DNA from: JACDAN01 sp963842235
GTDB taxonomy: Bacteria > Actinomycetota > Thermoleophilia > Gaiellales > Gaiellaceae
Length of the DNA: 64,000 bases
Direction: 5' to 3'
Assembly: GCA_963842235.1 (NCBI GenBank)
Contig: CAWJFT010000001.1
Coordinates: forward strand, 930,001-994,000
This document shows positions 17,096-25,987 of the stretch, one piece after another; the first letter of the stretch is position 1; each line of letters starts with the position of its first letter. Below the pieces are notes generated by a model that was not told where the DNA came from, did no database searches, and saw only the letters and a program-made list of their open reading frames with translations. The translations under genes were made by a program, and so were the position numbers.

Positions 17096-17213
17096 AATCG
17101 GCGCTCCGGAAAACCGACCCGGTGGACCGGCGTCGTGGCGGTGCCCGCCCTGAGCGGGTCCACGTCGTCCCACCGGAGTAGAGCAGCAACCAGAAGAAGG
17201 GGGAAACCCACGA
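17096..17213 (+). promoter_or_regulatory. rpsB operon promoter region and GC-rich structured leader
   Basis: A TAGAAT box overlaps the rluD stop at 17092-17097 and is a plausible -10 for the operon. About 80 bases of leader follow with several possible pairings, including GGTGGAC with GTCCACG and GCCCGCCCTGAGCGGGTC. rpsB leaders in many bacteria bind free S2 for autocontrol, so such a role is reasonable but not shown. AGAAGAAGGGGG just before the ATG is the ribosome-binding site. Confidence 0.45.
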
Positions 17214-18185
17214 ATGTCAGTCGTCTCGATGAGAGACCTCCTGGAGGCCGGGGTTCATTTCGGCCACCAGACCCGCCGCTGGAATCCGAAGATGCGGCGC
17301 TTCATCTTCACGGAGCGTGGCGGCATCTACATCATCGACCTGCAGCAGACGGCCGAGCTGATCGACAAGGCCTACGAGTTCGCCCGCGAGGTGGCGAGCC
17401 GAGGCGGGACGATCCTCTTCGTCGGCACGAAGAAGCAGGCCATGGACGCGATCGCCGGGGAGGCGACGCGGGTCGGAATGCCGTACGTAAATCACCGCTG
17501 GCTCGGCGGGCTGCTCACGAACTGGCGGACGATGTCCGCCCGGATCGACCGCATGCACGAGCTGCGTCGCCTGAAGGAGGAGGGTCAGCTCGACCTGCTT
17601 CCCGCCAAGGAGCGCCTGACCATGCTCAGCGAGCTGGAGAAGCTAGAGGCAAACCTCGGAGGGGTCGCGGATCTGAAGCGCCAGCCGGACGCCGTGTTCG
17701 TCGTCGACCTGCGCAAGGAGCAGATTGCCGTCCGCGAGGCGCGGCGCCTGGGCCTCCCGATCGTCGCCCTCGTCGACACGAACTGCGATCCCGACGAGGC
17801 CGACTACGTCATTCCCGGCAACGACGACGCGATCCGCTCCTGCACACTCGTGATCCGCGCGATCGCCGACGCGATCGAGGCCGGAAAGCAACAGGCGAGG
17901 CCAGAGGAGTTCGAGGCGGCGGCCGTTACGAACGGCCAGCCCGAGGAGGAGGAGGCGGCGGAGGCGCCCCAGGCCGAGCCAGAGGCCGCGGCCCAGCCGG
18001 AGCCCGAGCCCGAGGCAGCGCCCGAGCCTGAGCCCGAGGCCCAGCCCGAGGCCGCGCCCGAGCCAGAAGCCGCGGCCCAACCCGAGGCTGCGCCCGAGCC
18101 TGAGCCCGAGGCCCAGCCGGAGCCTGAAGCGGCCGGCGAGCCCGAACCAGCGACCGAGACGGCCGAGGAGAGGACCGATGGCTGA
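17214..18185 (+). CDS. rpsB: 30S ribosomal protein S2 with long acidic Pro-Glu-Ala tail
   Basis: Residues 1 to about 232 are standard S2: MRDLLEAGVHFGHQTRRWNPKM, YVNHRWLGGLLTNWRT and IVALVDTNCDPDEADYVIPGNDDAIRS. The total of 323 residues exceeds the usual 230-260 because of a tail of about 80 residues made of Glu, Pro, Ala and Gln repeats (EPEAAPEPEPEAQPEA). The tail is strongly acidic, surely disordered, and is read in frame through to the stop, which overlaps tsf by eight bases. Confidence 0.95.
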   Translation: MSVVSMRDLLEAGVHFGHQTRRWNPKMRRFIFTERGGIYIIDLQQTAELIDKAYEFAREVASRGGTILFVGTKKQAMDAIAGEATRVGMPYVNHRWLGGLLTNWRTMSARIDRMHELRRLKEEGQLDLLPAKERLTMLSELEKLEANLGGVADLKRQPDAVFVVDLRKEQIAVREARRLGLPIVALVDTNCDPDEADYVIPGNDDAIRSCTLVIRAIADAIEAGKQQARPEEFEAAAVTNGQPEEEEAAEAPQAEPEAAAQPEPEPEAAPEPEPEAQPEAAPEPEAAAQPEAAPEPEPEAQPEPEAAGEPEPATETAEERTDG

Positions 18186-18975
18186 GATTCCCGCGACGCT
18201 CGTGAAAGAGCTCCGCGACGAGACAGGCGCGGGGATGATGGACGCCAAGCGCGCACTGCAGGAGACCGAAGGCGATCTCGAGAGCGCGAAGAAGCTCTTG
18301 CGCGAGCGCGGCATGGCCGAAGCCGGCAAACGCGCCGGCCGCGAGACGACCGAGGGCATCGTGCTCGCGCGGGTGACCGACAGGTACGGGACGCTGGTCG
18401 CGATCGGCTGCGAGACCGAGCCGGTCTCGAAGAACGACGAGTTCCTGGCCTACGCGGAGAAGGTCCTGGACGCCGTCGAGCAGGGTGGCCCAGAAGCGGC
18501 GGACTCGCTCGAGACCGAGCGTGCCGAGCTCGTCGGCAAGATCGGCGAGAACATCGTCGTCCGAGGGGCGACCCGGTTCGAGAAGCAGGGCGAGGACGAG
18601 GTCCTGTCGGCGTACGTCCACCCGCCCGCGAAGAAGATCGGCGTGCTGGTGCGGGCCAGAGGAACGGCCGAGATCGCCAGGCTCCTGGCGATGCACATCG
18701 CGTTCGCGGCACCGCTCTACGCCACGCGCGGCGAGATCCCCGAAGAGGATCTGGCCACGGAGCGCGAGATCTTCGCGAAGCTGCCGGAAGTCCAGTCCCG
18801 GCCCGAGGAGCACCGCGAAAAGATCGTGGAGGGCATGCTCTCCAAGCGGTTCTTCGGCCAGAACGTGCTGCCCGATCAGGAGTGGATCCACGATACGGGC
18901 AAGACCGTCGCCAAGGCGCTCGAAGAGCACGAGCTCGACGTCCTCGAGTACCAGCGCTACGCCCTTGCCGACTGA
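18178..18975 (+). CDS. tsf: Translation elongation factor Ts
   Basis: A 265-residue EF-Ts. The N-terminal UBA-like module (VKELRDETGAGMMDAKRAL) is followed by the core with TEPVSKNDEFLAYAEKV, the TDF-type exchange segment, and a complete C-terminal subdomain ending LDVLEYQRYALAD. It recycles EF-Tu by releasing GDP. The ATG overlaps the end of rpsB, so the two proteins are translationally coupled. Confidence 0.95.
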   Translation: MAEIPATLVKELRDETGAGMMDAKRALQETEGDLESAKKLLRERGMAEAGKRAGRETTEGIVLARVTDRYGTLVAIGCETEPVSKNDEFLAYAEKVLDAVEQGGPEAADSLETERAELVGKIGENIVVRGATRFEKQGEDEVLSAYVHPPAKKIGVLVRARGTAEIARLLAMHIAFAAPLYATRGEIPEEDLATEREIFAKLPEVQSRPEEHREKIVEGMLSKRFFGQNVLPDQEWIHDTGKTVAKALEEHELDVLEYQRYALAD

Positions 18976-19711
18976 CGTCGACGGCAGACCGGCGTTCCGC
19001 CGGGTGCTGCTGAAGCTCTCCGGCGAAGCCCTGATGGGCGAGCGGGACTACGGCATCGACCTCCACGAGCTCGAGCAGATCGCCGAGGAGATCTTCGAGC
19101 TGCACGAGAGCGGCGTGGAGATCGCCATCGTGGTCGGGGCCGGAAACATCTACCGGGGCATGAGCGCCGCAGCAGAGGGCATGGACCGGGCCACGGCGGA
19201 CTACGCCGGCATGCTCGCGACGGTGCTCAACTCGCTGGCGCTCCAGGACGTCCTCGAGCGGCGGGGCCTGCACACTCGCGTCCTCTCTGCGATCCAGGTG
19301 TCCGAGGTGGCGGAGCCGTACATTCGCCGCCGGGCGATCCGTCACCTCGAGAAGGGCCGTGTCGTCATCTTCGCGGCAGGAACCGGCAACCCGTTCTTCA
19401 CGACGGACACGGCGGCCGCCCTGCGCGCGCTCGAGATCGGCGCCGACGCGATCCTCATGGCCAAGCACGCCGTCGAGGGCGTGCTCGAAGGCGATCCGCG
19501 AATCGACCCGGACGCAGAGCTCGTCCCCGAGCTGACCCATCTCCAGGCAATCGAGCGCGGATTGCGTGTGATGGACACGACGGCACTCTCGCTCTGCATG
19601 GAAAATGGGCTCCCGATCTACGTCTTCGCGCTCGCCGAGGGCAACATCAGGCGGGTCGTCCACGGGGAGCGCGTTGGCACGATCATCTCGACCCCGGGAG
19701 GAAGCGCATGA
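18965..19711 (+). CDS. pyrH: Uridylate kinase (UMP kinase)
   Basis: A 248-residue amino-acid-kinase-fold enzyme that phosphorylates UMP to UDP. RVLLKLSGEALMG opens the nucleotide site, GAGNIYRG and the TADYAGMLATVLN segment bind UMP, and FFTTDTAAALRALE follows. The only sensible start is TTG 18965, inside the last codons of tsf (11-base overlap); no ATG or GTG precedes the first strand. Confidence 0.94.
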   Translation: MPTDVDGRPAFRRVLLKLSGEALMGERDYGIDLHELEQIAEEIFELHESGVEIAIVVGAGNIYRGMSAAAEGMDRATADYAGMLATVLNSLALQDVLERRGLHTRVLSAIQVSEVAEPYIRRRAIRHLEKGRVVIFAAGTGNPFFTTDTAAALRALEIGADAILMAKHAVEGVLEGDPRIDPDAELVPELTHLQAIERGLRVMDTTALSLCMENGLPIYVFALAEGNIRRVVHGERVGTIISTPGGSA

Positions 19712-20256
19712 TCGACGAGCTGATTCAGGACGCCACCCGCCGGATGGACAGGTCGGTGGAGTCCATGCACGGCGAGCTGAACTCCATCCGCACGGGCCGG
19801 GCGTCCGCCGCGCTGCTCGACCGCGTGCAAGTCGACTACTACGGCCAGAAGACACCGCTGAAGCAGCTGGCGACGATCAACGTGCCCGAGCCCCGGATGC
19901 TGACGGTCCAGCCGTTCGACCCCAACACGATCAAGGAGATCGAGCGTGCGATCCAGGAGTCGGACCTCGGTCTCAATCCGTCCAATGACGGGAAGCTCAT
20001 CCGCCTCCCGATCCCGCAGCTGACCGAGGAGCGGCGCCAGGAGCTCGTCAAGGTCGCGCGCCAGATCGCGGAGGAGGGAAGGGTCGCCGTGCGGAATGTC
20101 CGTCGTGACGTGATCCACCACCTGAAGGAAGAAGCGAGCGTCGGCGCCGACGACGAGCACCGCGCCGAGGAACGCGTCCAGAAGCTCACGGACGAGCACG
20201 TCAAGAAGATCGACGATCTCCTGAAGCGCAAAGAAGCCGAGATCACGGAGGTCTAA
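19708..20256 (+). CDS. frr: Ribosome recycling factor
   Basis: A 182-residue RRF. The RTGRASAALLDRVQVDYYG segment, NVPEPRMLTVQPFD and SDLGLNPSNDGKLIRLPIPQ are characteristic. It splits post-termination ribosomes together with EF-G. The ATG overlaps the pyrH stop by four bases. Confidence 0.96.
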   Translation: MIDELIQDATRRMDRSVESMHGELNSIRTGRASAALLDRVQVDYYGQKTPLKQLATINVPEPRMLTVQPFDPNTIKEIERAIQESDLGLNPSNDGKLIRLPIPQLTEERRQELVKVARQIAEEGRVAVRNVRRDVIHHLKEEASVGADDEHRAEERVQKLTDEHVKKIDDLLKRKEAEITEV

Positions 20257-21003
20257 ATGGCGTTCAGCGGGCTGCTGGCCCGCATCCTCGGCCGCCGCGA
20301 ACCGCCTGTCGAGCTCGGCGAAGGGCCGCGCTCCGTCGCGATCATCATGGACGGCAACAGCCGCTGGGCGGCGAGCAAGGGGCTGCCTGTCGAGGCCGGA
20401 CACCGCGAAGGCACGCGCGCGCTGCGGCGGACGGTCGAGGCGGCGATCGACCTCAATATTCGCTCGCTGGCCGTCTACGCGTTCTCGACCGAGAACTGGC
20501 TCCGTCCGCCCGAAGAGGTGGATGCGCTGATGGAGATCTTCGGGGAGACGATTCGTCGCGAGCTCCCCGACCTTGCCGAGCAGGGTGTGCGGACGCGCTT
20601 CATCGGCCGACGGGACCGCGTCTCGGAGGACCTCCGGCAGCAGATGGAGGATCTCGAGCTGGAGACTGCGACCCGCGACCGGCTCGAGCTCTGGATCGCC
20701 TTCGACTACGGCGGGCGTGCGGAGCTGGCGGCCGCGGCGAAGCGCCTCGTCGAGGCCGGCCTCACGGCGGACGAGATCGACGAGGACGTGCTCGCGGCAC
20801 ACCTGTACGCGCCCGATATGCCCGAGCCGGATCTGCTGATCCGCACCTCGGGCGAGCTCCGCATCTCGAACTTCCTCCTCTGGCAGCTCGCGTACTCCGA
20901 GCTCGTCTTCACCGACCGTTGGTGGCCCGAGTTCGGCGAAAAGGATCTGCGGGAAGCCGTGCAGGAGTACGCGGGTCGTAAGCGGCGCTTCGGCACGCGA
21001 TGA
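20257..21003 (+). CDS. uppS: Isoprenyl transferase (undecaprenyl diphosphate synthase family)
   Basis: A 248-residue cis-prenyltransferase. IIMDGNSRWAASKG holds the catalytic Asp, YAFSTENWLRPPEEV the second motif, and IRTSGELRISNFLLWQ with ELVFTDRWWPEF the C-terminal motifs. It builds the polyprenyl phosphate carrier for peptidoglycan from IPP, the product of the MEP pathway encoded further down the same operon. It starts directly after the frr stop. Confidence 0.93.
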   Translation: MAFSGLLARILGRREPPVELGEGPRSVAIIMDGNSRWAASKGLPVEAGHREGTRALRRTVEAAIDLNIRSLAVYAFSTENWLRPPEEVDALMEIFGETIRRELPDLAEQGVRTRFIGRRDRVSEDLRQQMEDLELETATRDRLELWIAFDYGGRAELAAAAKRLVEAGLTADEIDEDVLAAHLYAPDMPEPDLLIRTSGELRISNFLLWQLAYSELVFTDRWWPEFGEKDLREAVQEYAGRKRRFGTR

Positions 21004-21791
21004 GCATGTTCGTTTCCCGCGTGCTCGTCGCGGTGCTCGCACTGCCGCCGGTCTTCCTGTTGATCTGGGGCGGCGGCTGGTGGGTCGTGGCCCTCGCCGC
21101 CGTGGCCGCCGTGCTCGCGCTGCACGAGTTCTACGAGATGACGAGAGGGCTTCGCCCGGTCCTGCTCGCCGGCTACGCAGGCACGCTGGCCGCGCTCGTC
21201 GGCGCCGAATGGGGGCCGGAATGGGCCCTGGCGGGATTTCTGAGCACGTTCGGCTTCACGTTCGTATTCAAGGGTCTTGCGGGGACACGGCCGACGACTG
21301 TCTCCATTGCCGCCACGATCCTGGGCGCGGCCTGGATCGGACTGGGGCTCGCCCACATGATCTTCATCCGCGAGATCCCCGAGCACGGCGTTCTCGCGTC
21401 CCTGACGGTGCTGCTGGCCGTGTTCGCATCGGACACTGCCGCCTATGTCGCGGGCCGGCTGTTCGGCCGGCACAAGCTCGCCCCGCAAACGTCGCCCGGA
21501 AAGACCTGGGAAGGGCTGGTGGTCGGGACGATCGTCGCCGTGCTCGTCCCGTTCTTCGCCTTCTACGAACAGGGTCTGCTCGACATCCCTCAGTCGCTGA
21601 TCCTGGGGGCCGCGATCGCCGTGGCTGCGCCGATCGGCGACCTCTTCGAGTCCGCGCTCAAGCGCGACGCGGGAATCAAGGACAGCGGCTCGCTCCTGCT
21701 CGGTCACGGCGGAATGCTCGACCGGATCGACGCGCTGCTCTTCGCCGCCGTCGTGTCGTACTACGTGCTCGTCGCCTTCGGAGCCACGTAG
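21000..21791 (+). CDS. cdsA: Phosphatidate cytidylyltransferase
   Basis: A 263-residue integral membrane enzyme making CDP-diacylglycerol from phosphatidate and CTP. Seven or eight hydrophobic spans; the C-terminal signature is DLFESALKRDAGIKDSGSLL followed by GHGGMLDRIDALLF. The ATG overlaps the uppS stop. Its product feeds the phosphatidyltransferase encoded at 53.3 kb. Confidence 0.92.
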   Translation: MSMFVSRVLVAVLALPPVFLLIWGGGWWVVALAAVAAVLALHEFYEMTRGLRPVLLAGYAGTLAALVGAEWGPEWALAGFLSTFGFTFVFKGLAGTRPTTVSIAATILGAAWIGLGLAHMIFIREIPEHGVLASLTVLLAVFASDTAAYVAGRLFGRHKLAPQTSPGKTWEGLVVGTIVAVLVPFFAFYEQGLLDIPQSLILGAAIAVAAPIGDLFESALKRDAGIKDSGSLLLGHGGMLDRIDALLFAAVVSYYVLVAFGAT

Positions 21792-21811
21792 TTGATTCCT
21801 ACAATTCGCCG

Positions 21812-22874
21812 ATGAAACGCGTCGCTCTCCTTGGGGCCACAGGCTCGATCGGACGCCAGGCGCTCGATGTGATCGACGCCCATCCGGAGCTCGAGCTCGT
21901 CGCCGCGTCGTCTGGATCTCAGCCCATCGACGGCCTCGCGCCCCTCACGCAGGTCGGCGGCGAGCCGACGGAGCTGCTCGAGCGCGCGGAGCCGGATGTC
22001 GTGCTGAACGCGATCGTCGGATTCGCCGGCGTCACGGCCACGTTGTGGGCGTTGGAACGCGGTGTCGATCTCGCGCTTGCGAACAAGGAGAGCCTGGTCG
22101 CCGCAGGTGACCTCGCCGTTGCGGCCCGCGAGCGTGGGGGAGGGCGGCTCCTGCCGGTCGACAGCGAGCACTCAGCCGTCTTCCAGTGCCTCGAAGGCCG
22201 AACCCTGGACACCGTGCACTCGATCGTGCTCACCGCATCGGGCGGCCCGTTCCGCGGGCGCAACCGGAACGAGCTCGAGGACGTAACACCTGACGATGCA
22301 CTCGCGCATCCGACCTGGCAGATGGGCCCGAAGATCACGATCGACTCCGCGACGCTTGCGAACAAAGGGCTCGAGGTGATCGAAGCCCACTTCCTCTTCG
22401 GCCTCCCGATATGAGCGCGTCGACGTGGTGATTCAGCCGACGTCGGTCGTCCACGCGCTCGTGCGCTTCCGCGACGGCGCCGCGTTGGCGCACCTCGGCT
22501 ATCCGGACATGCGCGTGCCGATCTCGTTCGCGCTGACCTATCCCGAGCGTGCAGCCACCGAGCTCCCGCCGCTGGATCTCGCCTCGGGGCTGACGCTCCA
22601 GTTCGAGCCTGTCGATCCTGAGGCCTTTCCGCTCCTCGGATTGGCCCGGCGGGCCGGAGAGCGGGGTGGCACGTACCCCTGCGTGTTCAACGCGGCGAAC
22701 GAGGTGGCCGTCGCCGGGTTCCTGGAGGGGCGTCTTCCGTTCCTGGCCGTCGCCGAAGTCGTCGGGGAGACGCTCGAAGCGAGCTCCGGAGCGCCCGTAA
22801 GGAATCTCGAGGAGCTCATCGAGGTCGATGCCGAGGCACGAAAGCTGGCCGAGCGGGGAATGGCCGTCGCATGA
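21812..22874 (+). CDS. dxr: 1-deoxy-D-xylulose 5-phosphate reductoisomerase, interrupted by one extra base
   Basis: The first part (21812-22414) has the NADPH site LLGATGSIG, ALANKESLVAAG, DSEHSAVFQCLEG, TASGGPFRG and ITIDSATLANKGLEVIEAH, then stops at FGLPI. The second part resumes one frame over as YERVDVVIQPTSVVHALVRF. Removing A at 22409 (CCG ATA TGA to CCG TAT GAG) restores FGLPYERVDVV, the normal sequence, for a 353-residue enzyme. DXR is the committing step of the MEP pathway; ispG is nearby. No slippery heptamer is visible, so an assembly indel is favoured over recoding. Confidence 0.9.
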
Positions 22875-24088
22875 ACTCGCTGATCGCGATCCTCGGCCTC
22901 GCCTTCCTGGTGCTGCTGCACGAGGCCGGGCACTTCTACACGGCCCGCCTCGTCGGAATGACGCCGCGGAAGTTCTACGTCGGGTTCCCGCCGGCCCTGG
23001 TCAAGATGCGCCGCAAGAACATCGAGTACGGAATCGGCGCCGTCCCGCTGGGCGGCTACGTGAAGATCCCGGGGATGCATCGGCCGGCGCCGTCGGACGT
23101 CGACGCGCATTTCGGCCGGGCCGTCCAGGAGGCGCCGCAGCTCCACGGGCCGTGCGAACGGCTCAAGCGGCTGCTCGACGAGGGCGACTTCGAGGCGGCT
23201 GCAGGCGTCCTCGCCGACATCAAGCGCGCCACTGCGGAGGCCGAGCTCTCACCGGGCGCACGCAAAGCGGTCGAGCGGGGCCTAGACGAGCTCGGCGACG
23301 GTCTCGGGATGGACGCGTACTGGCGGCAACGAACGTGGAAACGCGTGCTCGTTATCGCTGCCGGCCCGGGGACGAACCTGCTGTTCGCAATCGTCTGCTT
23401 CACGATCCTCCTCACCTTCGGGCCGGGGCGCGGAACGACCACCGTGGCGGAGATCGAGCCCGGGCGCCCGGCTGCCCAGGCAGGGCTCCAGCCCGGCGAC
23501 GAGGTCATCGCGATCAACGGCAAGCGCGTCGACTACGTCGGCATGTTCGAGCAGATCAACGGCTCTGAAGGCAAGCCGATCCGAGTGACTGTCGAGCGTG
23601 GAGGCCGCCCGGTCACGCTGCCCCGCGTCACGCCCTTCAAGGACACTGACGGGCGCTACCGGCTTGGCTTCCGGCCGCGCTTCGAATCGGTGCCCCCGCA
23701 CGTTGCCGTCTGGGATTCGCTGCGGCTCACCGGCGAGATCACGAAGGAGATCGGCGGCGTCCTCGTGCGCTTGGTCCAGGGCTCCGGCCGCGACCAGATC
23801 TCGAGCCCGATCGGCATCGTCCGCGGCTCCTCCAGCGCGCTGTCACGCGGGTTCGAGACGTTCTTCTGGGTGCTGGGCCTGATCAGCCTGTCGCTTGCAT
23901 TGCTCAACCTGCTGCCGCTCCTCCCGCTGGACGGGGGTCATATCGCTTTCTCGATCATCGAGGGAATCCGCGGCCGCTCCGTCGGCCGTGAGGTCTACGA
24001 GCGTGTGTCGGTAGTTGGCATCGCGCTCGTGCTGACGCTCTTCTTCATCGGGCTCTCGAACGACCTCGGAGGCGGAGCCGGCGGCTAA
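22871..24088 (+). CDS. rseP: RseP/site-2 family intramembrane metalloprotease
   Basis: A 405-residue zinc protease. LLHEAGHF gives the HExxH site in the first span, VPLGGYVKIPGM follows, a PDZ domain runs from about residue 195 (GRPAAQAGLQPGDEVIAINGK), and NLLPLLPLDGGH holds the third ligand. An insertion of about 70 charged helical residues (about 85-155) between the catalytic span and the second span is longer than in the E. coli enzyme. It overlaps dxr by four bases. Likely substrates are anti-sigma factors or signal peptide remnants. Confidence 0.92.
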   Translation: MNSLIAILGLAFLVLLHEAGHFYTARLVGMTPRKFYVGFPPALVKMRRKNIEYGIGAVPLGGYVKIPGMHRPAPSDVDAHFGRAVQEAPQLHGPCERLKRLLDEGDFEAAAGVLADIKRATAEAELSPGARKAVERGLDELGDGLGMDAYWRQRTWKRVLVIAAGPGTNLLFAIVCFTILLTFGPGRGTTTVAEIEPGRPAAQAGLQPGDEVIAINGKRVDYVGMFEQINGSEGKPIRVTVERGGRPVTLPRVTPFKDTDGRYRLGFRPRFESVPPHVAVWDSLRLTGEITKEIGGVLVRLVQGSGRDQISSPIGIVRGSSSALSRGFETFFWVLGLISLSLALLNLLPLLPLDGGHIAFSIIEGIRGRSVGREVYERVSVVGIALVLTLFFIGLSNDLGGGAGG

Positions 24089-24118
24089 CAGCCTCGCGGG
24101 GCGCTACCCTCGTGCGGC

Positions 24119-24844
24119 GTGGAGCAGGCGGAGCCCACCACCGGGCCGATCAGCCCGGAGCTCGTCCTCATTGACCCCGACCTCGGCGCGGCGGCCCGCG
24201 CCGCGCTGCCCGACCATCCCTGGCCTGCCCCAGTCCGGGTCGAGCCGGCGCCGAAACGCGGTCGCGCTCGGCGACTTCCCGTCCGTCCCTTCGTCGGGCC
24301 GGCGCTGTTCGCCGTCGCTCTCGTGATCCTCGGGCTCATGGCGCTTCGCACGAGCGACCGCCCGACCTTCGCTGCTGAGGGCGAGCCTGTCCCGGCGACC
24401 CCGGCGCCGCCCGCAACGACGCCGGCGCCTCAGCCTGTGGCGCCGCTCAAGACACAGGCGCAAAGAACGACCGGGAAGAAGAGCGTGCCGCCGCAGCACG
24501 GTCCGCGCTCGAGACGCAAGCCGGCGGCGCCTCCCAAGACCAAGACGAAGACGAAGACGACGAGCACGCGTCGCTCGCCGCCGGCAAAGCGGCGCGAAGC
24601 GCCGAGGTTCAAGCCGGCTCGAACCTTCTCTTGGCCGCGGCAGACGGCCGCCGCCTTCTACCAGGTGACCTTCCTCCGCAACGGCAAGCTGTTCTACCGC
24701 ACGCGGATCGGGCCTCCGCGGCTGGAGCTCCCGCCTCGGATCCGATTCACCCCGGGCCGATACCACTGGATCGTGCGTCCTGTGATCTCCGGGGCACTCG
24801 CTGATCCCATCGTGGACTCCACGTTCGAGGTCGCCCGCGACTAA
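24119..24844 (+). CDS. Single-span membrane protein with Pro/Lys-rich linker
   Basis: A 241-residue protein of unknown function. A short N-terminal cytoplasmic part (about 60 residues) precedes one transmembrane segment (GPALFAVALVILGLMAL), a low-complexity linker rich in Pro, Thr, Lys and Arg to about residue 160, and a C-terminal domain of about 80 residues that looks like a beta-sandwich (FSWPRQTAAAFYQVTFLRNG). The last part resembles fibronectin-like folds found in surface proteins. Start GTG 24119. It lies in the operon between rseP and ispG. Confidence 0.65.
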   Translation: MEQAEPTTGPISPELVLIDPDLGAAARAALPDHPWPAPVRVEPAPKRGRARRLPVRPFVGPALFAVALVILGLMALRTSDRPTFAAEGEPVPATPAPPATTPAPQPVAPLKTQAQRTTGKKSVPPQHGPRSRRKPAAPPKTKTKTKTTSTRRSPPAKRREAPRFKPARTFSWPRQTAAAFYQVTFLRNGKLFYRTRIGPPRLELPPRIRFTPGRYHWIVRPVISGALADPIVDSTFEVARD

Positions 24845-24853
24845 CCTGAAGTC

Positions 24854-25987
24854 GTGTCCAGCGAACGTAGCGTCAAGGTAGGCAACGTCCAGATCGGCGG
24901 AGGGGCGCCCGTCGTCGTGCAGTCGATGACGCTGACACCGACGCGCGACGTCAAGGCGACGACGGCGCAGATCGCAGCGCTCGCCTCAGCCGGGTGCGAG
25001 GTCGTGCGCTGCGCCGTGCCGAAGATCGAGGACGCCGAGGCCTTGCGGCAGATCGTTCGGCTCTCGCCCCTTCCGGTGATCGCCGACATCCACTTCAACG
25101 CGAGCCTCGCGCTGCGCGCGATCGACGCAGGCGTGCAGGCCGTGCGGATCAATCCCGGCAACATCGGCGGGCCCGAGAAGGTCACGCAGGTCGTCGACGC
25201 CGCGAAGCGCGCCGGGGTCCCCATGCGGATCGGCGCCAACTCGGGCTCGCTGCCGAAGCATCTGCTGCCGCTGGCGCAGCGCGATCAGGCAGAGGCCCTC
25301 GTCGCAGCGGCGCTGGAAGAGGTGGAGCTACTCGAGCGCCTCGACTTTCGCGACTTCAAGATCTCGGTCAAGGCGACACACGTTCCGACGATGATTCGCG
25401 CCTACCGGATGCTCGCCGCCAAGGTGCCGTATCCGCTGCACCTGGGCGTGACCGAAGCGGGTATGCCGTTCTCGGGCTCCATCAAGAGCGCCGTCGGCAT
25501 CGGGTCGCTGCTCGCCGACGGGATCGGCGACACGATCCGGGTCTCGTTGACGGCCGACCCGGTGAAGGAGGTCGAGACGGCCTGGGAGATCCTCAAGGCG
25601 CTCGGTCTCAGGGAGCGGGGGCCGGTGATGATCGCCTGCCCCTCGTGTGGCCGGGACAACGTCGGCGTCGAGAAGCTTGCGGGGGTCGTCGAAGATCGGC
25701 TCCTCGACTACACGCAGGCGTTCGAGGTCGCGGTCATGGGCTGCGCGGTCAACGGGCCGGGGGAGGCCGGTGACGCCGACTTCGGGATCGCCGGTGGGCG
25801 CGACGTCGGCTTCATCTACGCCCACGGCCGGGTGCTGAAGAAGGTCTCCTCGGACATTCTCGTCGACGAGCTCTTCCACGAGATCGACCGCTGGATCGCC
25901 GAAGGCATGGCCCGCCCGAAGCGCTTGAAGATGGCCAAGCCAGCTGCATTGGCCATGGCCGAAGCCTCTCTCGTCCCCCTGGAGTAG
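24854..25987 (+). CDS. ispG: (E)-4-hydroxy-3-methylbut-2-enyl-diphosphate synthase
   Basis: A 377-residue MEP-pathway enzyme that reduces MEcPP to HMBPP with a 4Fe-4S cluster. The TIM-barrel start GGGAPVVVQSMTLTPTRD is clear; cluster ligands are in ACPSCGRDN and MGCAVNGPGEA, with the catalytic Glu of the latter. It is the two-domain (bacterial) form. Start GTG 24854; the stop and the proS start share one base. Confidence 0.95.
   Translation: MSSERSVKVGNVQIGGGAPVVVQSMTLTPTRDVKATTAQIAALASAGCEVVRCAVPKIEDAEALRQIVRLSPLPVIADIHFNASLALRAIDAGVQAVRINPGNIGGPEKVTQVVDAAKRAGVPMRIGANSGSLPKHLLPLAQRDQAEALVAAALEEVELLERLDFRDFKISVKATHVPTMIRAYRMLAAKVPYPLHLGVTEAGMPFSGSIKSAVGIGSLLADGIGDTIRVSLTADPVKEVETAWEILKALGLRERGPVMIACPSCGRDNVGVEKLAGVVEDRLLDYTQAFEVAVMGCAVNGPGEAGDADFGIAGGRDVGFIYAHGRVLKKVSSDILVDELFHEIDRWIAEGMARPKRLKMAKPAALAMAEASLVPLE

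Noticed and set aside
17935..18182. Tandem DNA repeat or CRISPR-like array
   Set aside because: The periodicity comes from Glu-Pro-Ala codons in the in-frame S2 tail; there are no regular spacers. No CRISPR array was seen anywhere in the window.
22395..22425. Programmed frameshifting in dxr
   Set aside because: No slippery heptamer or downstream structure is apparent, and three other core genes have the same kind of single extra base, which favours assembly error.
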